Assembly (NCBI GenBank): GCA_963976625.1
Contig: CAXBLA010000012.1
Span: 1-64,000 of the forward strand
Direction: 5' to 3'
DNA: 64,000 nucleotides
DNA from: UBA1924 sp963976625
GTDB taxonomy: Bacteria > Planctomycetota > Phycisphaerae > Phycisphaerales > UBA1924
Shown here: in pieces, positions 27,022-36,091 of the stretch
Layout of the letters: every line of letters begins with the position of its first letter
How positions within the stretch are numbered: the first letter of the stretch is position 1
The notes under the pieces: generated by a model
The model's database searches: none
Seen by the model: only the letters and a program-made list of their open reading frames with translations
What the model was told of the DNA's origin: nothing
Position numbers and translations under genes: made by a program

Positions 27022-28767
27022 GTGAACGAATCGAGCCTCTACGAATCCAAGCCCGGCGGTGCCTATAAGAAGGGCAAGAAGTCCAACGCGCCCGATACGG
27101 GCAAGCTCTTCGATCGCACCCCGCCCCACCATGTGGACGCCGAGCGTTCGCTGCTGGGCTCGATATTGCTCGATCCGACGACCCTCAACGATGTCGTCGA
27201 GCTGATCCCCAACGCCGACCCGTTCTACAAAGAAGCCCACGGCGTCATCTACCAAACCCTCGTCGACACCTACGAAGCACACCAGACCGGTGACCTCGTC
27301 CAGCTGACGGAATCTCTGCGGGCCAAGGGCCTGTTCGATCAGGTCGGGGGCTCGTCGTACCTGATGGAACTGGCCGAGGCTGTCCCCAGCGCGGCCAACG
27401 CGCCCTACTACGCCAAGCTCATCGCCGACAGCGCCCGCCTGCGCAAGCTGATCGACGCGGCCGGCGAGATTCTGTATGACGCGTACAACCAGGGCGGCGG
27501 CGGGATCGATGCGGCCAAGGGCGTGATCGACCTGGCCGAGAAACGGATCTTCGATATCGCCTCCGAGGACATTAACGCGGAGCCCGAGACCCTCAAGGAA
27601 CTGCTCCTCGCCGAGATGGAACGCATCGAACAGGCTGATGGCAAAGCCGTGGCGGGCACCGCGACCGGGTTTACCGATCTCGACGAGCTGCTCTCGGGGC
27701 TCCAGCCGGAAGAAATGCTCATCCTCGCGGCTCGCCCGTCGATGGGGAAGACCGCGATCGCGCTCAACATTGCAGAGCAGATTGCCTTCGGCGGCGCGAC
27801 CCCCTGGGCACCCAAGCAGCTCAACAACCCCGTGCCGGTTGGCGTGTTCTCGCTGGAAATGGCCCGGGGCGCACTCGTCCAGCGCTTGCTCTCGTCGCGC
27901 TCGGGCGTGGATTCCAACCAGCTCCGCACCGGTCGTGTCAATGGCGGCGAGTGGGAAAAACTCACCCGATCGTCGGCCGAGCTGGCCGAGGCACCGATCT
28001 ACATCGACGATACCCCCGGCATGACCGTGCTGGCGATGCGCGCCAAAGCCCGACGCATGAAGCAGCGCTATAACATCGGGTGCATCGTGATTGACTATCT
28101 GCAGCTCTTGTCGTCACCCACATCCGCCCGCGAATCGCGCCAGGTGGAGGTCTCTGAGATCTCGCGTTCGATCAAGGCCCTGGCCCGAGAGCTCAAGCTC
28201 CCGATCATCTGTCTCGCCCAGCTCAATCGTGGCGCCGAGCAGCGCGAGGGCAACCGACCCAAGATGTCAGACCTGCGCGAATCGGGCTCGATTGAACAAG
28301 ATGCAGATGTCGTGATGCTCCTCCACCGCGAGTCCTACTACCACCGCGGCGACCCGGCCTGGGACCCAACGAGCCCCGAGTTCGACGAGGACAACCGTGA
28401 GAAGCTCAACATGACCGAGCTGATCATCGCCAAGCAACGAAACGGCCCGACGGGCACCGTCAAGCTCATCTGGGACGCGGGCACCGTTCGATTCAAGAAC
28501 CACGACGGGCACCACCAGGGCGGGTCGTACGGGTTCTCCCAAGAAATGGACGGCAAGCCGTACGGCTCCCATGACGCCAACGGCGGCGGGTTTGACTCGG
28601 GCGGCTTTAACTCAGGTGGCTTCGATGGCCCGGACTTCGCCCCCTCCGCGCCCGAGCCGAGCAATGCGCTGATGCCGCCTCAGGTTGACTTCGCGCCCGG
28701 GTCCAAGAGCGGCCCAGCCGAGAACTTCCGCGATGGCTCGGGCGACAGCGAGATGCCGCCGTTTTAA
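27022..28767 (+). CDS. dnaB: Replicative DNA helicase DnaB with SSB-like C-terminal tail
   Basis: 581 aa from GTG 27022. DnaB is the hexameric 5'-3' helicase at the replication fork. The N-terminal domain begins PPHHVDAERSLLGSILLD; the RecA-like domain has Walker A ARPSMGKTAIALN, GVFSLEM, Walker B IGCIVIDYLQLL, LARELKLPIICLAQLNRG, MSDLRESGSIEQDADVV (arginine-finger region) and ELIIAKQRNGPTG. There is a short insertion between Walker A and GVFSLEM (about 15 residues: PWAPKQLNNP). After residue about 510 comes a Gly/Phe/Asp-rich linker (GGGFDSGGFNSGGF) and the protein ends DSEMPPF, very like the acidic xxDIPF tip of single-strand binding protein, not a usual DnaB ending. Divergent from pdxH. 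Confidence 0.95.
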   Translation: MNESSLYESKPGGAYKKGKKSNAPDTGKLFDRTPPHHVDAERSLLGSILLDPTTLNDVVELIPNADPFYKEAHGVIYQTLVDTYEAHQTGDLVQLTESLRAKGLFDQVGGSSYLMELAEAVPSAANAPYYAKLIADSARLRKLIDAAGEILYDAYNQGGGGIDAAKGVIDLAEKRIFDIASEDINAEPETLKELLLAEMERIEQADGKAVAGTATGFTDLDELLSGLQPEEMLILAARPSMGKTAIALNIAEQIAFGGATPWAPKQLNNPVPVGVFSLEMARGALVQRLLSSRSGVDSNQLRTGRVNGGEWEKLTRSSAELAEAPIYIDDTPGMTVLAMRAKARRMKQRYNIGCIVIDYLQLLSSPTSARESRQVEVSEISRSIKALARELKLPIICLAQLNRGAEQREGNRPKMSDLRESGSIEQDADVVMLLHRESYYHRGDPAWDPTSPEFDEDNREKLNMTELIIAKQRNGPTGTVKLIWDAGTVRFKNHDGHHQGGSYGFSQEMDGKPYGSHDANGGGFDSGGFNSGGFDGPDFAPSAPEPSNALMPPQVDFAPGSKSGPAENFRDGSGDSEMPPF

Positions 28768-28785
28768 CAAGGCTCGGTCGCTGTC

Positions 28786-29007
28786 TTAGTATCCGGCCCG
28801 CACAAAATCGGCCCGCGTCCGGAAGTTCGCCCGCTGGGTCATCAGCGGGATCAGGAACAGGTCCACGATCTGCCCGATGAGAAAGAGCCCGCCGGTGAGC
28901 AGCCAGATGATGCCGGTGATCCACTTGCCGTTGTAGAAGCGGTGGATGCCGAAGAGCCCGAAGAAGCTCAGGAACCAGAGCAGGTACGCGATTGGATTTG
29001 ATTTCAT
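28786..29007 (-). CDS. TM2-domain membrane protein
   Basis: 73 aa from ATG 29007, set by GGAGG 10 nt upstream. Two hydrophobic helices, AYLLWFLSFFGLFGIHRFYNG and GIIWLLTGGLFLIGQIVDLFLI, with the GIHRFYxG turn between them define the TM2 domain (Pfam PF05154). The C-terminal tail is polar (MTQRANFRTRADFVRAGY). Biochemical role of bacterial TM2 proteins is unknown. Convergent with dnaB (18 nt gap) and 87 nt downstream of pfkA on the same strand. Confidence 0.85.
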   Translation of the reverse strand: MKSNPIAYLLWFLSFFGLFGIHRFYNGKWITGIIWLLTGGLFLIGQIVDLFLIPLMTQRANFRTRADFVRAGY

Positions 29008-29094
29008 AGCAGAGCCTCCAATGGAGTCATTGGGACTTTGCTCGCTGGCGTTTCGCCGTGCATGTTTCTCGGCAAGGACGGCCAATCGAAGGTA

Positions 29095-30216
29095 TCAATC
29101 CCCGAAGCAGGTGTACACGCTGCGGGCGGCGGCGATCAGCGGGTGATCCTTGGGCACCAATCGCTGCTTGTCGGCCGCGCTCTGGATGTCGACATCGCCC
29201 AGCACCCCGCCCTGCATCACCACGAGCCGATTGGTCTTGCCCATCTTGAGCAGCTGCATCGCATGGTGCCCGAACTGCGTCGCCAAGACCCGATCGCCGG
29301 CCACCGGCGTGCCGCCGCGCTGGGTGTGGCCCAAAACCACATAACGGGATTCGATCTCGGTGCATTCTTCGATCTCTGTGGCGAGCCACTTGCCGACCCC
29401 GCCCAGGCGGATGGCCTCGGGCGAGTTCTTGATGACACGATCGACGATCTGGTCGCCGCCCTTGGGCTTGGCGCCCTCGGCCACCGCGATGATCGTGAAC
29501 CGCTTGCCTCTATTGGAGCGGTGCAGGCAATGATCGCAGACCTTCTGCATATCGAACTCGATCTCCGGGAGCAGGATCACATCGGCCCCGCTGGCGAGCC
29601 CGGCGTGCAGGGTGATCCACCCGGCGTTGCGTCCCATCAGCTCGACGACCATCACCCGGTGGTGGCTGGCCGCGGTCGAGTGCACCCGATCCAATGCTTC
29701 GGTCGCGACATGGACGGCGGTCTGGAATCCGAATGTAATGTCCGTGCCGTAGAGATCGTTATCAATCGTCTTGGGCACCCCGATGCAGTTGAAGCCCTTG
29801 TCGGTGATCGGCTTGGCGACCGACATGGTGCCGTCGCCCCCGATGACGATCAGCGCCTCGATCTTGCGGATCTTCATGTGCGTCACGCACACATCGGTGA
29901 GGTCCTTGAAGATCGTCTCGCCGTTCTCATCCTTGCCCACCGGGTAGTGCTGCGGGTCCGAGCGGTTGTTGGACCCGAGGATTGTCCCGCCCATGGTCAA
30001 GATATTGGACACATCGTCGAGCGAAAGCGGGCGGATGCGGTCTTCGATGAGCCCCAAGAATCCGTCCTCGATCCCGTAGACCTCGATGCCGCAGTTGATC
30101 GCGTCCTTGACCACGGCGCGGATGACCGCGTTGAGCCCCGGGCAGTCGCCCCCGCCGGTGAGGACGGCGATTTTTTTGATGTTCGAAACCGCGACACGAT
30201 CGTTGTATGTAGCCAT
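29095..30216 (-). CDS. pfkA: 6-phosphofructokinase
   Basis: 373 aa from ATG 30216. It phosphorylates fructose 6-phosphate, the committing step of glycolysis. Signatures: VLTGGGDCPGLNAVIR (phosphoryl-donor loop), VIGGDGTMSVA, VPKTIDNDL with the catalytic Asp, TFGFQTAVHVATEALDR, MVVELMGRNAGWITL, ILLPEIEF and GHTQRGG. The donor-selectivity positions are mixed: Gly in GGDGT (ATP type; PPi enzymes have Asp) but Lys in PKTIDND (common in PPi enzymes), a combination known from long ATP-using group III enzymes, so ATP is more likely but not proven. No Shine-Dalgarno; TATCAT lies exactly 6 nt upstream. Divergent from the DUF58 operon. Confidence 0.93.
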   Translation of the reverse strand: MATYNDRVAVSNIKKIAVLTGGGDCPGLNAVIRAVVKDAINCGIEVYGIEDGFLGLIEDRIRPLSLDDVSNILTMGGTILGSNNRSDPQHYPVGKDENGETIFKDLTDVCVTHMKIRKIEALIVIGGDGTMSVAKPITDKGFNCIGVPKTIDNDLYGTDITFGFQTAVHVATEALDRVHSTAASHHRVMVVELMGRNAGWITLHAGLASGADVILLPEIEFDMQKVCDHCLHRSNRGKRFTIIAVAEGAKPKGGDQIVDRVIKNSPEAIRLGGVGKWLATEIEECTEIESRYVVLGHTQRGGTPVAGDRVLATQFGHHAMQLLKMGKTNRLVVMQGGVLGDVDIQSAADKQRLVPKDHPLIAAARSVYTCFGD

Positions 30217-30222
30217 AGACCG

Positions 30223-30228
30223 ATGATA
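30223..30228 (-). promoter_or_regulatory. -10 box 6 nt from the pfkA start (leaderless promoter candidate)
   Basis: TATCAT on the minus strand, then CGGTCT, then the ATG at 30216. Confidence 0.55.
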
Positions 30229-30338
30229 TCGGATGGATCGGGCGTGCGTCATCGCAAGTAGATCGCTGGTGATCAGATAATCTTTCAGATAGATCGCAGA
30301 TGCCCGCCACAATGAGCAGCCTCGGGTGTCGTCGGCGG

Positions 30339-30344
30339 TACAAT
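30339..30344 (+). promoter_or_regulatory. -10 box 6 nt from the start of the DUF58 operon (leaderless promoter candidate)
   Basis: TACAAT, then TCAGTG, then ATG at 30351; the same geometry as dnaB. It would drive the seven-gene operon to 42870. Confidence 0.6.
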
Positions 30345-30350
30345 TCAGTG

Positions 30351-31352
30351 ATGCCCGATCAGCCTCACAACCCCGTTCCGAGCGCGAAGATCGATCCGCA
30401 CCTCTACCTCCACCCCCAGACCCTCGCCCGGCTCTCGACGATGGAGCTGCGGGCCAAGATGATCGTCGAGGGCGTGATGGCCGGGCAGCACCGCTCGCCC
30501 TACGCCGGGGTCTCGGTCGAGTTCGCCCAGCACCGCCAATATGTCCCCGGCGACGACATCCGCCACCTCGACTGGAAGGTCTATGCCCGCACCGACAAGC
30601 TTATGGTCAAGCAGTACCAGCAGGAGACCACGCTTGATCTTGTGATCTTGGTCGATTCTTCGGGCTCGATGCGGTTCGGGTCGCGCCTGTTCTCCGATGC
30701 CTCGGGCTCGGCGAGTGAGACGGCCCTCGATGGGCGCCCGAACTGGTCGAAGTTCGACCACGCCACCGCGACGGCCGCGGCTTTGGCGTACATCACGATC
30801 CACCAGGGCGATCGCGTCGGGCTCGCGGTCTATGGCGAAGAACTGGGCGCACTCGTCGATCGCTCCGCGCGCAAATCCACCTGGAAGCAGATCGTCGATA
30901 CACTCGCCACCCAGCCGATCGACGCGCCGACCAATATCCAGCGCATGATGGACCAGATCCTCGCGAAGGTGTCCAATCGCTGCCTGCTGGTGATCGTGAG
31001 CGATTTCTTCGACGAGCCCGAGCACATCCGGGCGGCCTTCGCCAAAGCCAAGCACCGCGGGCACGATCTGATCGCGCTGCAGGTGCTCGATCGGGCGGAG
31101 ACCACCTTCGAGTTCGACGACCCGGCCGCCTTCATCGGTCTCGAGGACGAACCCACGATCCGGATCGATCCCAGAGCACTCAAAGCCGAATACCTCAAGG
31201 CCATCAACGCGCACATCGACTCTGTATCGAAAGCCGCCCGATCGTTCGGATTCGATCATCAGGTCGTGTCCACGCACAAATGGCTGGGCCCGACACTGGC
31301 CAAGTTCGTCGCCCGGCGCAACGCGGCTTCATCGATGAGGAGTTCGAGCTAG
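30351..31352 (+). CDS. DUF58 domain protein (von Willebrand-like), first gene of a Bat-like operon
   Basis: 333 aa. The DUF58 signature YVPGDDIRHLDWKVYARTDKL is split here as YVPGDDIRHLDWK and VYARTDKLMVKQYQ, followed by a von Willebrand type A domain with the MIDAS start ILVDSSGSMRFG and LLVIVSDFFDEPE. No membrane segment. In other bacteria DUF58 proteins work with MoxR AAA+ ATPases and BatA/B-type membrane proteins, in stress tolerance or maturation of complexes. Here the next gene is a BatA-type protein 8 nt downstream, but no MoxR gene lies beside it: pfkA is on the other side. Insert ASGSASETALDGRP after the MIDAS motif is lineage-specific. Confidence 0.92.
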   Translation: MPDQPHNPVPSAKIDPHLYLHPQTLARLSTMELRAKMIVEGVMAGQHRSPYAGVSVEFAQHRQYVPGDDIRHLDWKVYARTDKLMVKQYQQETTLDLVILVDSSGSMRFGSRLFSDASGSASETALDGRPNWSKFDHATATAAALAYITIHQGDRVGLAVYGEELGALVDRSARKSTWKQIVDTLATQPIDAPTNIQRMMDQILAKVSNRCLLVIVSDFFDEPEHIRAAFAKAKHRGHDLIALQVLDRAETTFEFDDPAAFIGLEDEPTIRIDPRALKAEYLKAINAHIDSVSKAARSFGFDHQVVSTHKWLGPTLAKFVARRNAASSMRSSS

Positions 31353-31360
31353 CACTTCTT

Positions 31361-33643
31361 ATGCCCTTCTCCCTCCTCCATCCCGCCCTGTTTGCCTTCG
31401 GCGTCGCGTGCGTATCGATCCCGATCATTCTGCACCTGCTCAAACGCAAACGCCGACCGATCCCGTGGGGCGCGATGCGATTCCTCGAGCAGGCCTACCG
31501 CAAACGCCGACGGATTTTGACCATCGAGCAGCTGATCCTGCTGGCGATCCGCTGCCTGGTGCTCTTGCTGCTTGCATTGGGCGTTGGCTCACTCATGCTT
31601 GGTTCGGGCTCTGCCCAGAGCCTGCCCACCACGATGGTGATCGTGATCGATAACTCGATCGCTTCCGCACTGGTTGACCCCAGCACCAACATCCGGGCCA
31701 TCGACACCAACAAGCAGATCGCCCTCGATGCATTGGACACCCTCGACCCGATGCGTGGCGATCAGGCGATGCTCATCGCCGGAAGCACACCCGCCAACGG
31801 GATTGTGATGCCCGAGAGCGCGGACCTTGATTCCGTCCGCTCGCTGATCGAATCGCTCGAGCCCTCCGATGCCCGCTTTGACCTCGCGGGCGCCATGAGC
31901 CTGACCCAGAGCCTCGCCCAGAACCTGAGCGACGATCCAGAACGACCGACGCACACCATTCTCACCATCGCCCGCCTTGATCGTGGCGAGCCCAACGAGC
32001 AGAACCGCGCGGGCGAGTCCGAGCAGTCCAAGAGCCGCTTCGATCGTGTACGCACACCAACGCCGCCGACTAACTCGATCGAGAACATCGGGATCGCCAC
32101 CGCCGAGCCCACCCGCTCGCTGGTCACCAACAAGGGCGTGCACCTGCCGCTGGGGATTCGGGTGGAGCTGATCCGATCCGGCGATGTCTCGACCGAGCGC
32201 ACAACCACCATCACCATCCTCGACCAACAGCAAAGAACCATCGGCGAGCAGCGCAACCAATGGAACGCCGGGCAGCGGGCACTCGAAGCCGTGGTCGCGA
32301 TTGATCCGTCCTCGATCAAACCACTGGCCGCACGGACGGCTATCGTGCGAGCGAACATCGACGACGACGCGAACCCCCGCGACAACACCCACCTGATCCC
32401 GCTGGCGACGCGCACGCAGATCCGCGTAGGCGTGATCGATCGCTCCCCAAGAGCACGCAATACCGATGACGGCAGAGTTGGCTCGGCGATTTCTCCATCG
32501 CGTTGGGTGCGCTCGGCCTTGGCCCCCAGCGAAGCCTTCGGCATCTCCATCACCAGCATCGAAGCGAGCCAAGCCGCTTCCATGCTCGCGCCCAACCTCG
32601 ACGCCATCTGCATCCTCGCCCCCGCCGCCCTCGACCAGAGCGCCTGGGATCGCATCGCCCAGCTCAACACCCAGGGCGTGCTGCTTATCGTCACCCCCGA
32701 CGCGCAGGCAAGCTCGCTGAGCTGGCTCGACCAGCTCAACACCATCGCCCCCGGGCTCATCGCCACGGGCAGCGTGCTGCGCGAGCACGAACAGCCCATC
32801 GGATTGGCCATTGAGCAGCCGATTGAGCAGTCGAGTGGCACCGAACGCAACGGCGCCCACCTGCTCGCAGGCATCGGCTTAGAAATCGACGAGCTCGCAC
32901 GATCCACCGCCATCACCCGTTCGATCCGATTCGCAGAGGGGCTTGAGCTTTCCGAGTCGAGCGTGCAACACGCATCGCCTCTGATGCTCCTCGACGACGG
33001 CTCGCCGTTGGCCATCGCTTCGACCCAGGGCATCGTCGTCTTTTCGACCGCCTTCGATCTCGAATGGACCAACCTGCCCGCCCGTCCGTTGTTCGTGCCG
33101 ATGATGCAAGAGCTGGTTCGACAGGGAGTCGGGCAAGGCAGCCGGGCACCATTGATCACGGCCGGCGATCGCATCCCCGCCGAGCCTTGGGTTGCATCGA
33201 GCCAACGGATTGCGATCGATCCGACATCAACCCAAGTCAATGCAGACTCCCGCTCGCACGCCGGCGTGATCGCCCAACGCGACACGCAGGGCGTGACCAA
33301 AGCCCTGGCCGTGCTCAACCCGGACGCATCGGGCGCGCTGAGCGATGTGCTCCTCAAGGAAGCCGCCCGAGCACACCTCCTGCAGTTCGCCGAGCCTGAC
33401 TTTGCTGATGGGATCGATTGGATCGACTGGGCAGCATCCGATTCAGCAGAAGCAAACCAAACTGATGCCTCCAAACCTGAACAAACCTCAACCACATCGC
33501 CAACCAACCGCGGCGTCTCACTCGCGCTCTGGATGCTCATGGCAGCTGCGATCTTGGCCATCGTCGAGACCCTGCTCGCCCGGCTCTTCACGGCCAAGCT
33601 CGCCCAGCCCGCGCCCGGACTGATGGGGGCACGCTATGAATGA
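31361..33643 (+). CDS. BatA-type membrane protein (aerotolerance regulator N-terminal domain)
   Basis: 760 aa from ATG 31361. The N-terminal BatA module is clear: HPALFAFGVACVSIPIILHLLKRKR, PIPWGAMRFLEQAYRKRRR and a second helix LILLAIRCLVLLLLALGVGSLML. A VWA-like domain follows (VIVIDNSIAS in place of DxSxS, so a degenerate MIDAS), then a long periplasmic region with a glutamine-amidotransferase-like part (DAICILAPAALDQ, GVLLIVTPDAQ), and a C-terminal helix LALWMLMAAAILAIVETLLARLF. It overlaps the next gene by 8 bp. Expected to sit in the cytoplasmic membrane with its large domain outside, partnering the DUF58 protein. Confidence 0.85.
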   Translation: MPFSLLHPALFAFGVACVSIPIILHLLKRKRRPIPWGAMRFLEQAYRKRRRILTIEQLILLAIRCLVLLLLALGVGSLMLGSGSAQSLPTTMVIVIDNSIASALVDPSTNIRAIDTNKQIALDALDTLDPMRGDQAMLIAGSTPANGIVMPESADLDSVRSLIESLEPSDARFDLAGAMSLTQSLAQNLSDDPERPTHTILTIARLDRGEPNEQNRAGESEQSKSRFDRVRTPTPPTNSIENIGIATAEPTRSLVTNKGVHLPLGIRVELIRSGDVSTERTTTITILDQQQRTIGEQRNQWNAGQRALEAVVAIDPSSIKPLAARTAIVRANIDDDANPRDNTHLIPLATRTQIRVGVIDRSPRARNTDDGRVGSAISPSRWVRSALAPSEAFGISITSIEASQAASMLAPNLDAICILAPAALDQSAWDRIAQLNTQGVLLIVTPDAQASSLSWLDQLNTIAPGLIATGSVLREHEQPIGLAIEQPIEQSSGTERNGAHLLAGIGLEIDELARSTAITRSIRFAEGLELSESSVQHASPLMLLDDGSPLAIASTQGIVVFSTAFDLEWTNLPARPLFVPMMQELVRQGVGQGSRAPLITAGDRIPAEPWVASSQRIAIDPTSTQVNADSRSHAGVIAQRDTQGVTKALAVLNPDASGALSDVLLKEAARAHLLQFAEPDFADGIDWIDWAASDSAEANQTDASKPEQTSTTSPTNRGVSLALWMLMAAAILAIVETLLARLFTAKLAQPAPGLMGARYE

Positions 33644-36056
33644 GCTCCTCAATCGGCTCTTCGGCATCGGCTCAAACAGCCAAGGCCAACACGCCCTGGG
33701 CTTTGGCACCGACAATGCCCAACTCACCTTCGTGCACGCGCTCCCGTCTTGGGGGATCGCCTTGGCGATCGTTGGCATCATCGTGTTCGTCTGGTGGTCA
33801 TACCGTTCGCTCCCCGGCTCGCGCAGCCGGCGAACAACACTGGGCATTGTGCGCACACTCGCCCTGCTCATCCTGATCACGGCCGCCCTGGGCCCGATGA
33901 TCGAACAGACCACCACCAAGACCGAACCCGACTGGGCCCTCGTCCTGCTCGATCAGTCCGGCTCGCTCTCCACGCACGACGCAACCAATCTCACCGATTC
34001 GACTTTGCTCATCACCCGCAGCGATCAGCTCGCCCAGATCATCGACGGAGCCGACGAACGCTGGACTGCTCTCGCGGATCAGAAGCACATCGAGTGGCTG
34101 GGCTTCGATGATTCAATCACGCCGATCGCCGACGGGGCTCCACCATCGTCGGATGATTTTGTGAACACCAATGCCGGCGCAAGCCCGACCCGCTTGGGCA
34201 GCGCGATCGATCAGGCCCTGCGATCGGCGGCCGCCCGCCCGATCTCCTCGATCGTCATCGCCAGCGACGGCCAGTCACAAGACCCGATCGATCCCGAGCT
34301 GCTCAACACGCTCAAGAGCGCACAGATCCCGGTCTTCGCCGTAGCCTTGGGCAGCGATGAGCCCATCCGCGATCTGGGCATCGCCCGGGTCGAGTCGCCC
34401 AGCGCGGTCTTCGCCGATGACTTGGTCCCCGTGCGTGTGCTGCTGAGTTCGTCGGGGATCAATCCAAGCGAGCTCAACGAGAACCAACGCGTGGTCCTCG
34501 TCGACCACGCCACGGGCAAAGAGCTCAGCTCGGCCCCGATCGCCCCCGAGCACCTTTCGCCAGCCGACACAGATCAACACACCAACAGCCAAGCATGGCT
34601 CACCCTCACCCACACACCCGAGGGCCAGGGCGACCGTCAGTTCGATATCCGCATCGTCAGCGATACACCCGGCTCTGGCTCTGGCTTCGATCTCAACGCC
34701 AGCAACGACGCATCGACCATCCGCATGGGCATCGTCGATCGTCCGATGCGCGTCCTCTACATCGACGGCTACCCGCGATGGGAACACCGCTACCTCAAGA
34801 ACCTGCTCCTTCGCGAATCCTCGATCCGCAGCTCGTCGATGCTGCTGGCCGCCAATCGACGCTATGTGCAAGAGGGCGACGAGCTGATCGGCGTGCTGCC
34901 CAACACACTCGAACAATGGGAGCCCTTCGATGTCGTGATCCTGGGCGATGTCCGCCCGCAGCTCTTCTCGGATCAGCAGCTCGAAACACTGGCCGAGCAT
35001 GTCGCCAAGCACGGCGCCGGCGTGCTGTGGATCGCTGGGCCCAGCGCGACACCAGGCGCGTGGCTCGATACCCCGATGGGCGCCCTGCTGCCGATGCGTC
35101 CCGACGCCGGCGGCTCCCAGAACACCATCAACCCATGGACCGGCCCGGTCACCATGCGTTCAACCGACGAGGCCCACCGCCTGGGGCTCCTGGGGCTCAA
35201 TGACGATCGCACTGGGTGGGCCCAGCGCATCAGCGACCCGGCGACCGGCTGGTCGCGCCTGCAATGGGCGCTCAATCTCGACGAGTCCACCTTCAAGCCC
35301 GGCGTCGCCACGCTGGCCAGTGCGCACGCAGTCTCCGGTGCATACGAATCTGAAACCTCGCCCATCGTCACCATGATGCGCTTTGGTAGTGGGCGGAGCA
35401 TCTTCATCGGGACCGACGAGATCTGGCGCTGGCGCTACGGGCGGGGCGAAGACCTGCCCGAACGCTTCTACCTCCCCATTATTCGCACCCTCGGTCGCGG
35501 CACCGTCGATCGCCGAGCCGCCCCGGCATCGCTGACCATCGCCCCGACGAACCCATCGCCCCACAAGCCAACCCAGATCACCCTGCGCCTGTTCGACCAA
35601 GCCCGCATCGACACGATGCCCGAAGAAGTCCGCGTGCAGATCGGGCCTGTCTCGTCGTTCGACGAGCCCACCGAGATCGTCCTGCGTGGCTCGGTCGACA
35701 CCCGCATCGCGACCTGGATCCCCGATCAGCCCGGCGTGTACAACGCCACGCTGCCCGGCGCTGATCTGGAACTGGCTCAGGTCCGTACCCAGACCCGGGT
35801 GCTCGACGAATCCGACGAGCAGCGAACCCTGAGCACGAACCACCAACTCCTCGCCGACCTAAGCGAACAGACCGGCGGGCGCATGATTAAACCAACAGAG
35901 TTCAACACCATCCCCGGCCTGATGCCCAACCGCACCCGCACGATCACCTCGCCGCCCAAGCAGGCGTCGCTGTGGGACCGCCCGATCGTGCTGATCGTGC
36001 TGGTCGTGCTTTTCACCGTCGAATGGATCGGAAGACGAACCCTCCGGCTCGCTTAA
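33636..36056 (+). CDS. Large membrane protein with VWA-like domain, BatA/B-like operon member
   Basis: 806 aa. Two N-terminal helices (SWGIALAIVGIIVFVWWS and LGIVRTLALLILITAALGPMI) precede a VWA-like domain with a near-canonical MIDAS (LLDQSGSLSTHD) and SSIVIASDGQSQDP. A middle region (VLYIDGYPRWEHRYLKNLL, VVILGDVRPQLFSDQQ, HGAGVLWIAGPSATPGAW) matches the glutamine amidotransferase-like fold found in planctomycete proteins of this type. A C-terminal helix (PIVLIVLVVLFTVEWIGRR) anchors it. It begins within the end of the upstream gene (8-bp overlap) and is separated by 35 nt from the next. Probably forms one membrane complex with its operon neighbours. Confidence 0.82.
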   Translation: MNELLNRLFGIGSNSQGQHALGFGTDNAQLTFVHALPSWGIALAIVGIIVFVWWSYRSLPGSRSRRTTLGIVRTLALLILITAALGPMIEQTTTKTEPDWALVLLDQSGSLSTHDATNLTDSTLLITRSDQLAQIIDGADERWTALADQKHIEWLGFDDSITPIADGAPPSSDDFVNTNAGASPTRLGSAIDQALRSAAARPISSIVIASDGQSQDPIDPELLNTLKSAQIPVFAVALGSDEPIRDLGIARVESPSAVFADDLVPVRVLLSSSGINPSELNENQRVVLVDHATGKELSSAPIAPEHLSPADTDQHTNSQAWLTLTHTPEGQGDRQFDIRIVSDTPGSGSGFDLNASNDASTIRMGIVDRPMRVLYIDGYPRWEHRYLKNLLLRESSIRSSSMLLAANRRYVQEGDELIGVLPNTLEQWEPFDVVILGDVRPQLFSDQQLETLAEHVAKHGAGVLWIAGPSATPGAWLDTPMGALLPMRPDAGGSQNTINPWTGPVTMRSTDEAHRLGLLGLNDDRTGWAQRISDPATGWSRLQWALNLDESTFKPGVATLASAHAVSGAYESETSPIVTMMRFGSGRSIFIGTDEIWRWRYGRGEDLPERFYLPIIRTLGRGTVDRRAAPASLTIAPTNPSPHKPTQITLRLFDQARIDTMPEEVRVQIGPVSSFDEPTEIVLRGSVDTRIATWIPDQPGVYNATLPGADLELAQVRTQTRVLDESDEQRTLSTNHQLLADLSEQTGGRMIKPTEFNTIPGLMPNRTRTITSPPKQASLWDRPIVLIVLVVLFTVEWIGRRTLRLA

Positions 36057-36091
36057 CCATATATATAAGGAAGACAAATAAGCCCTCAATC

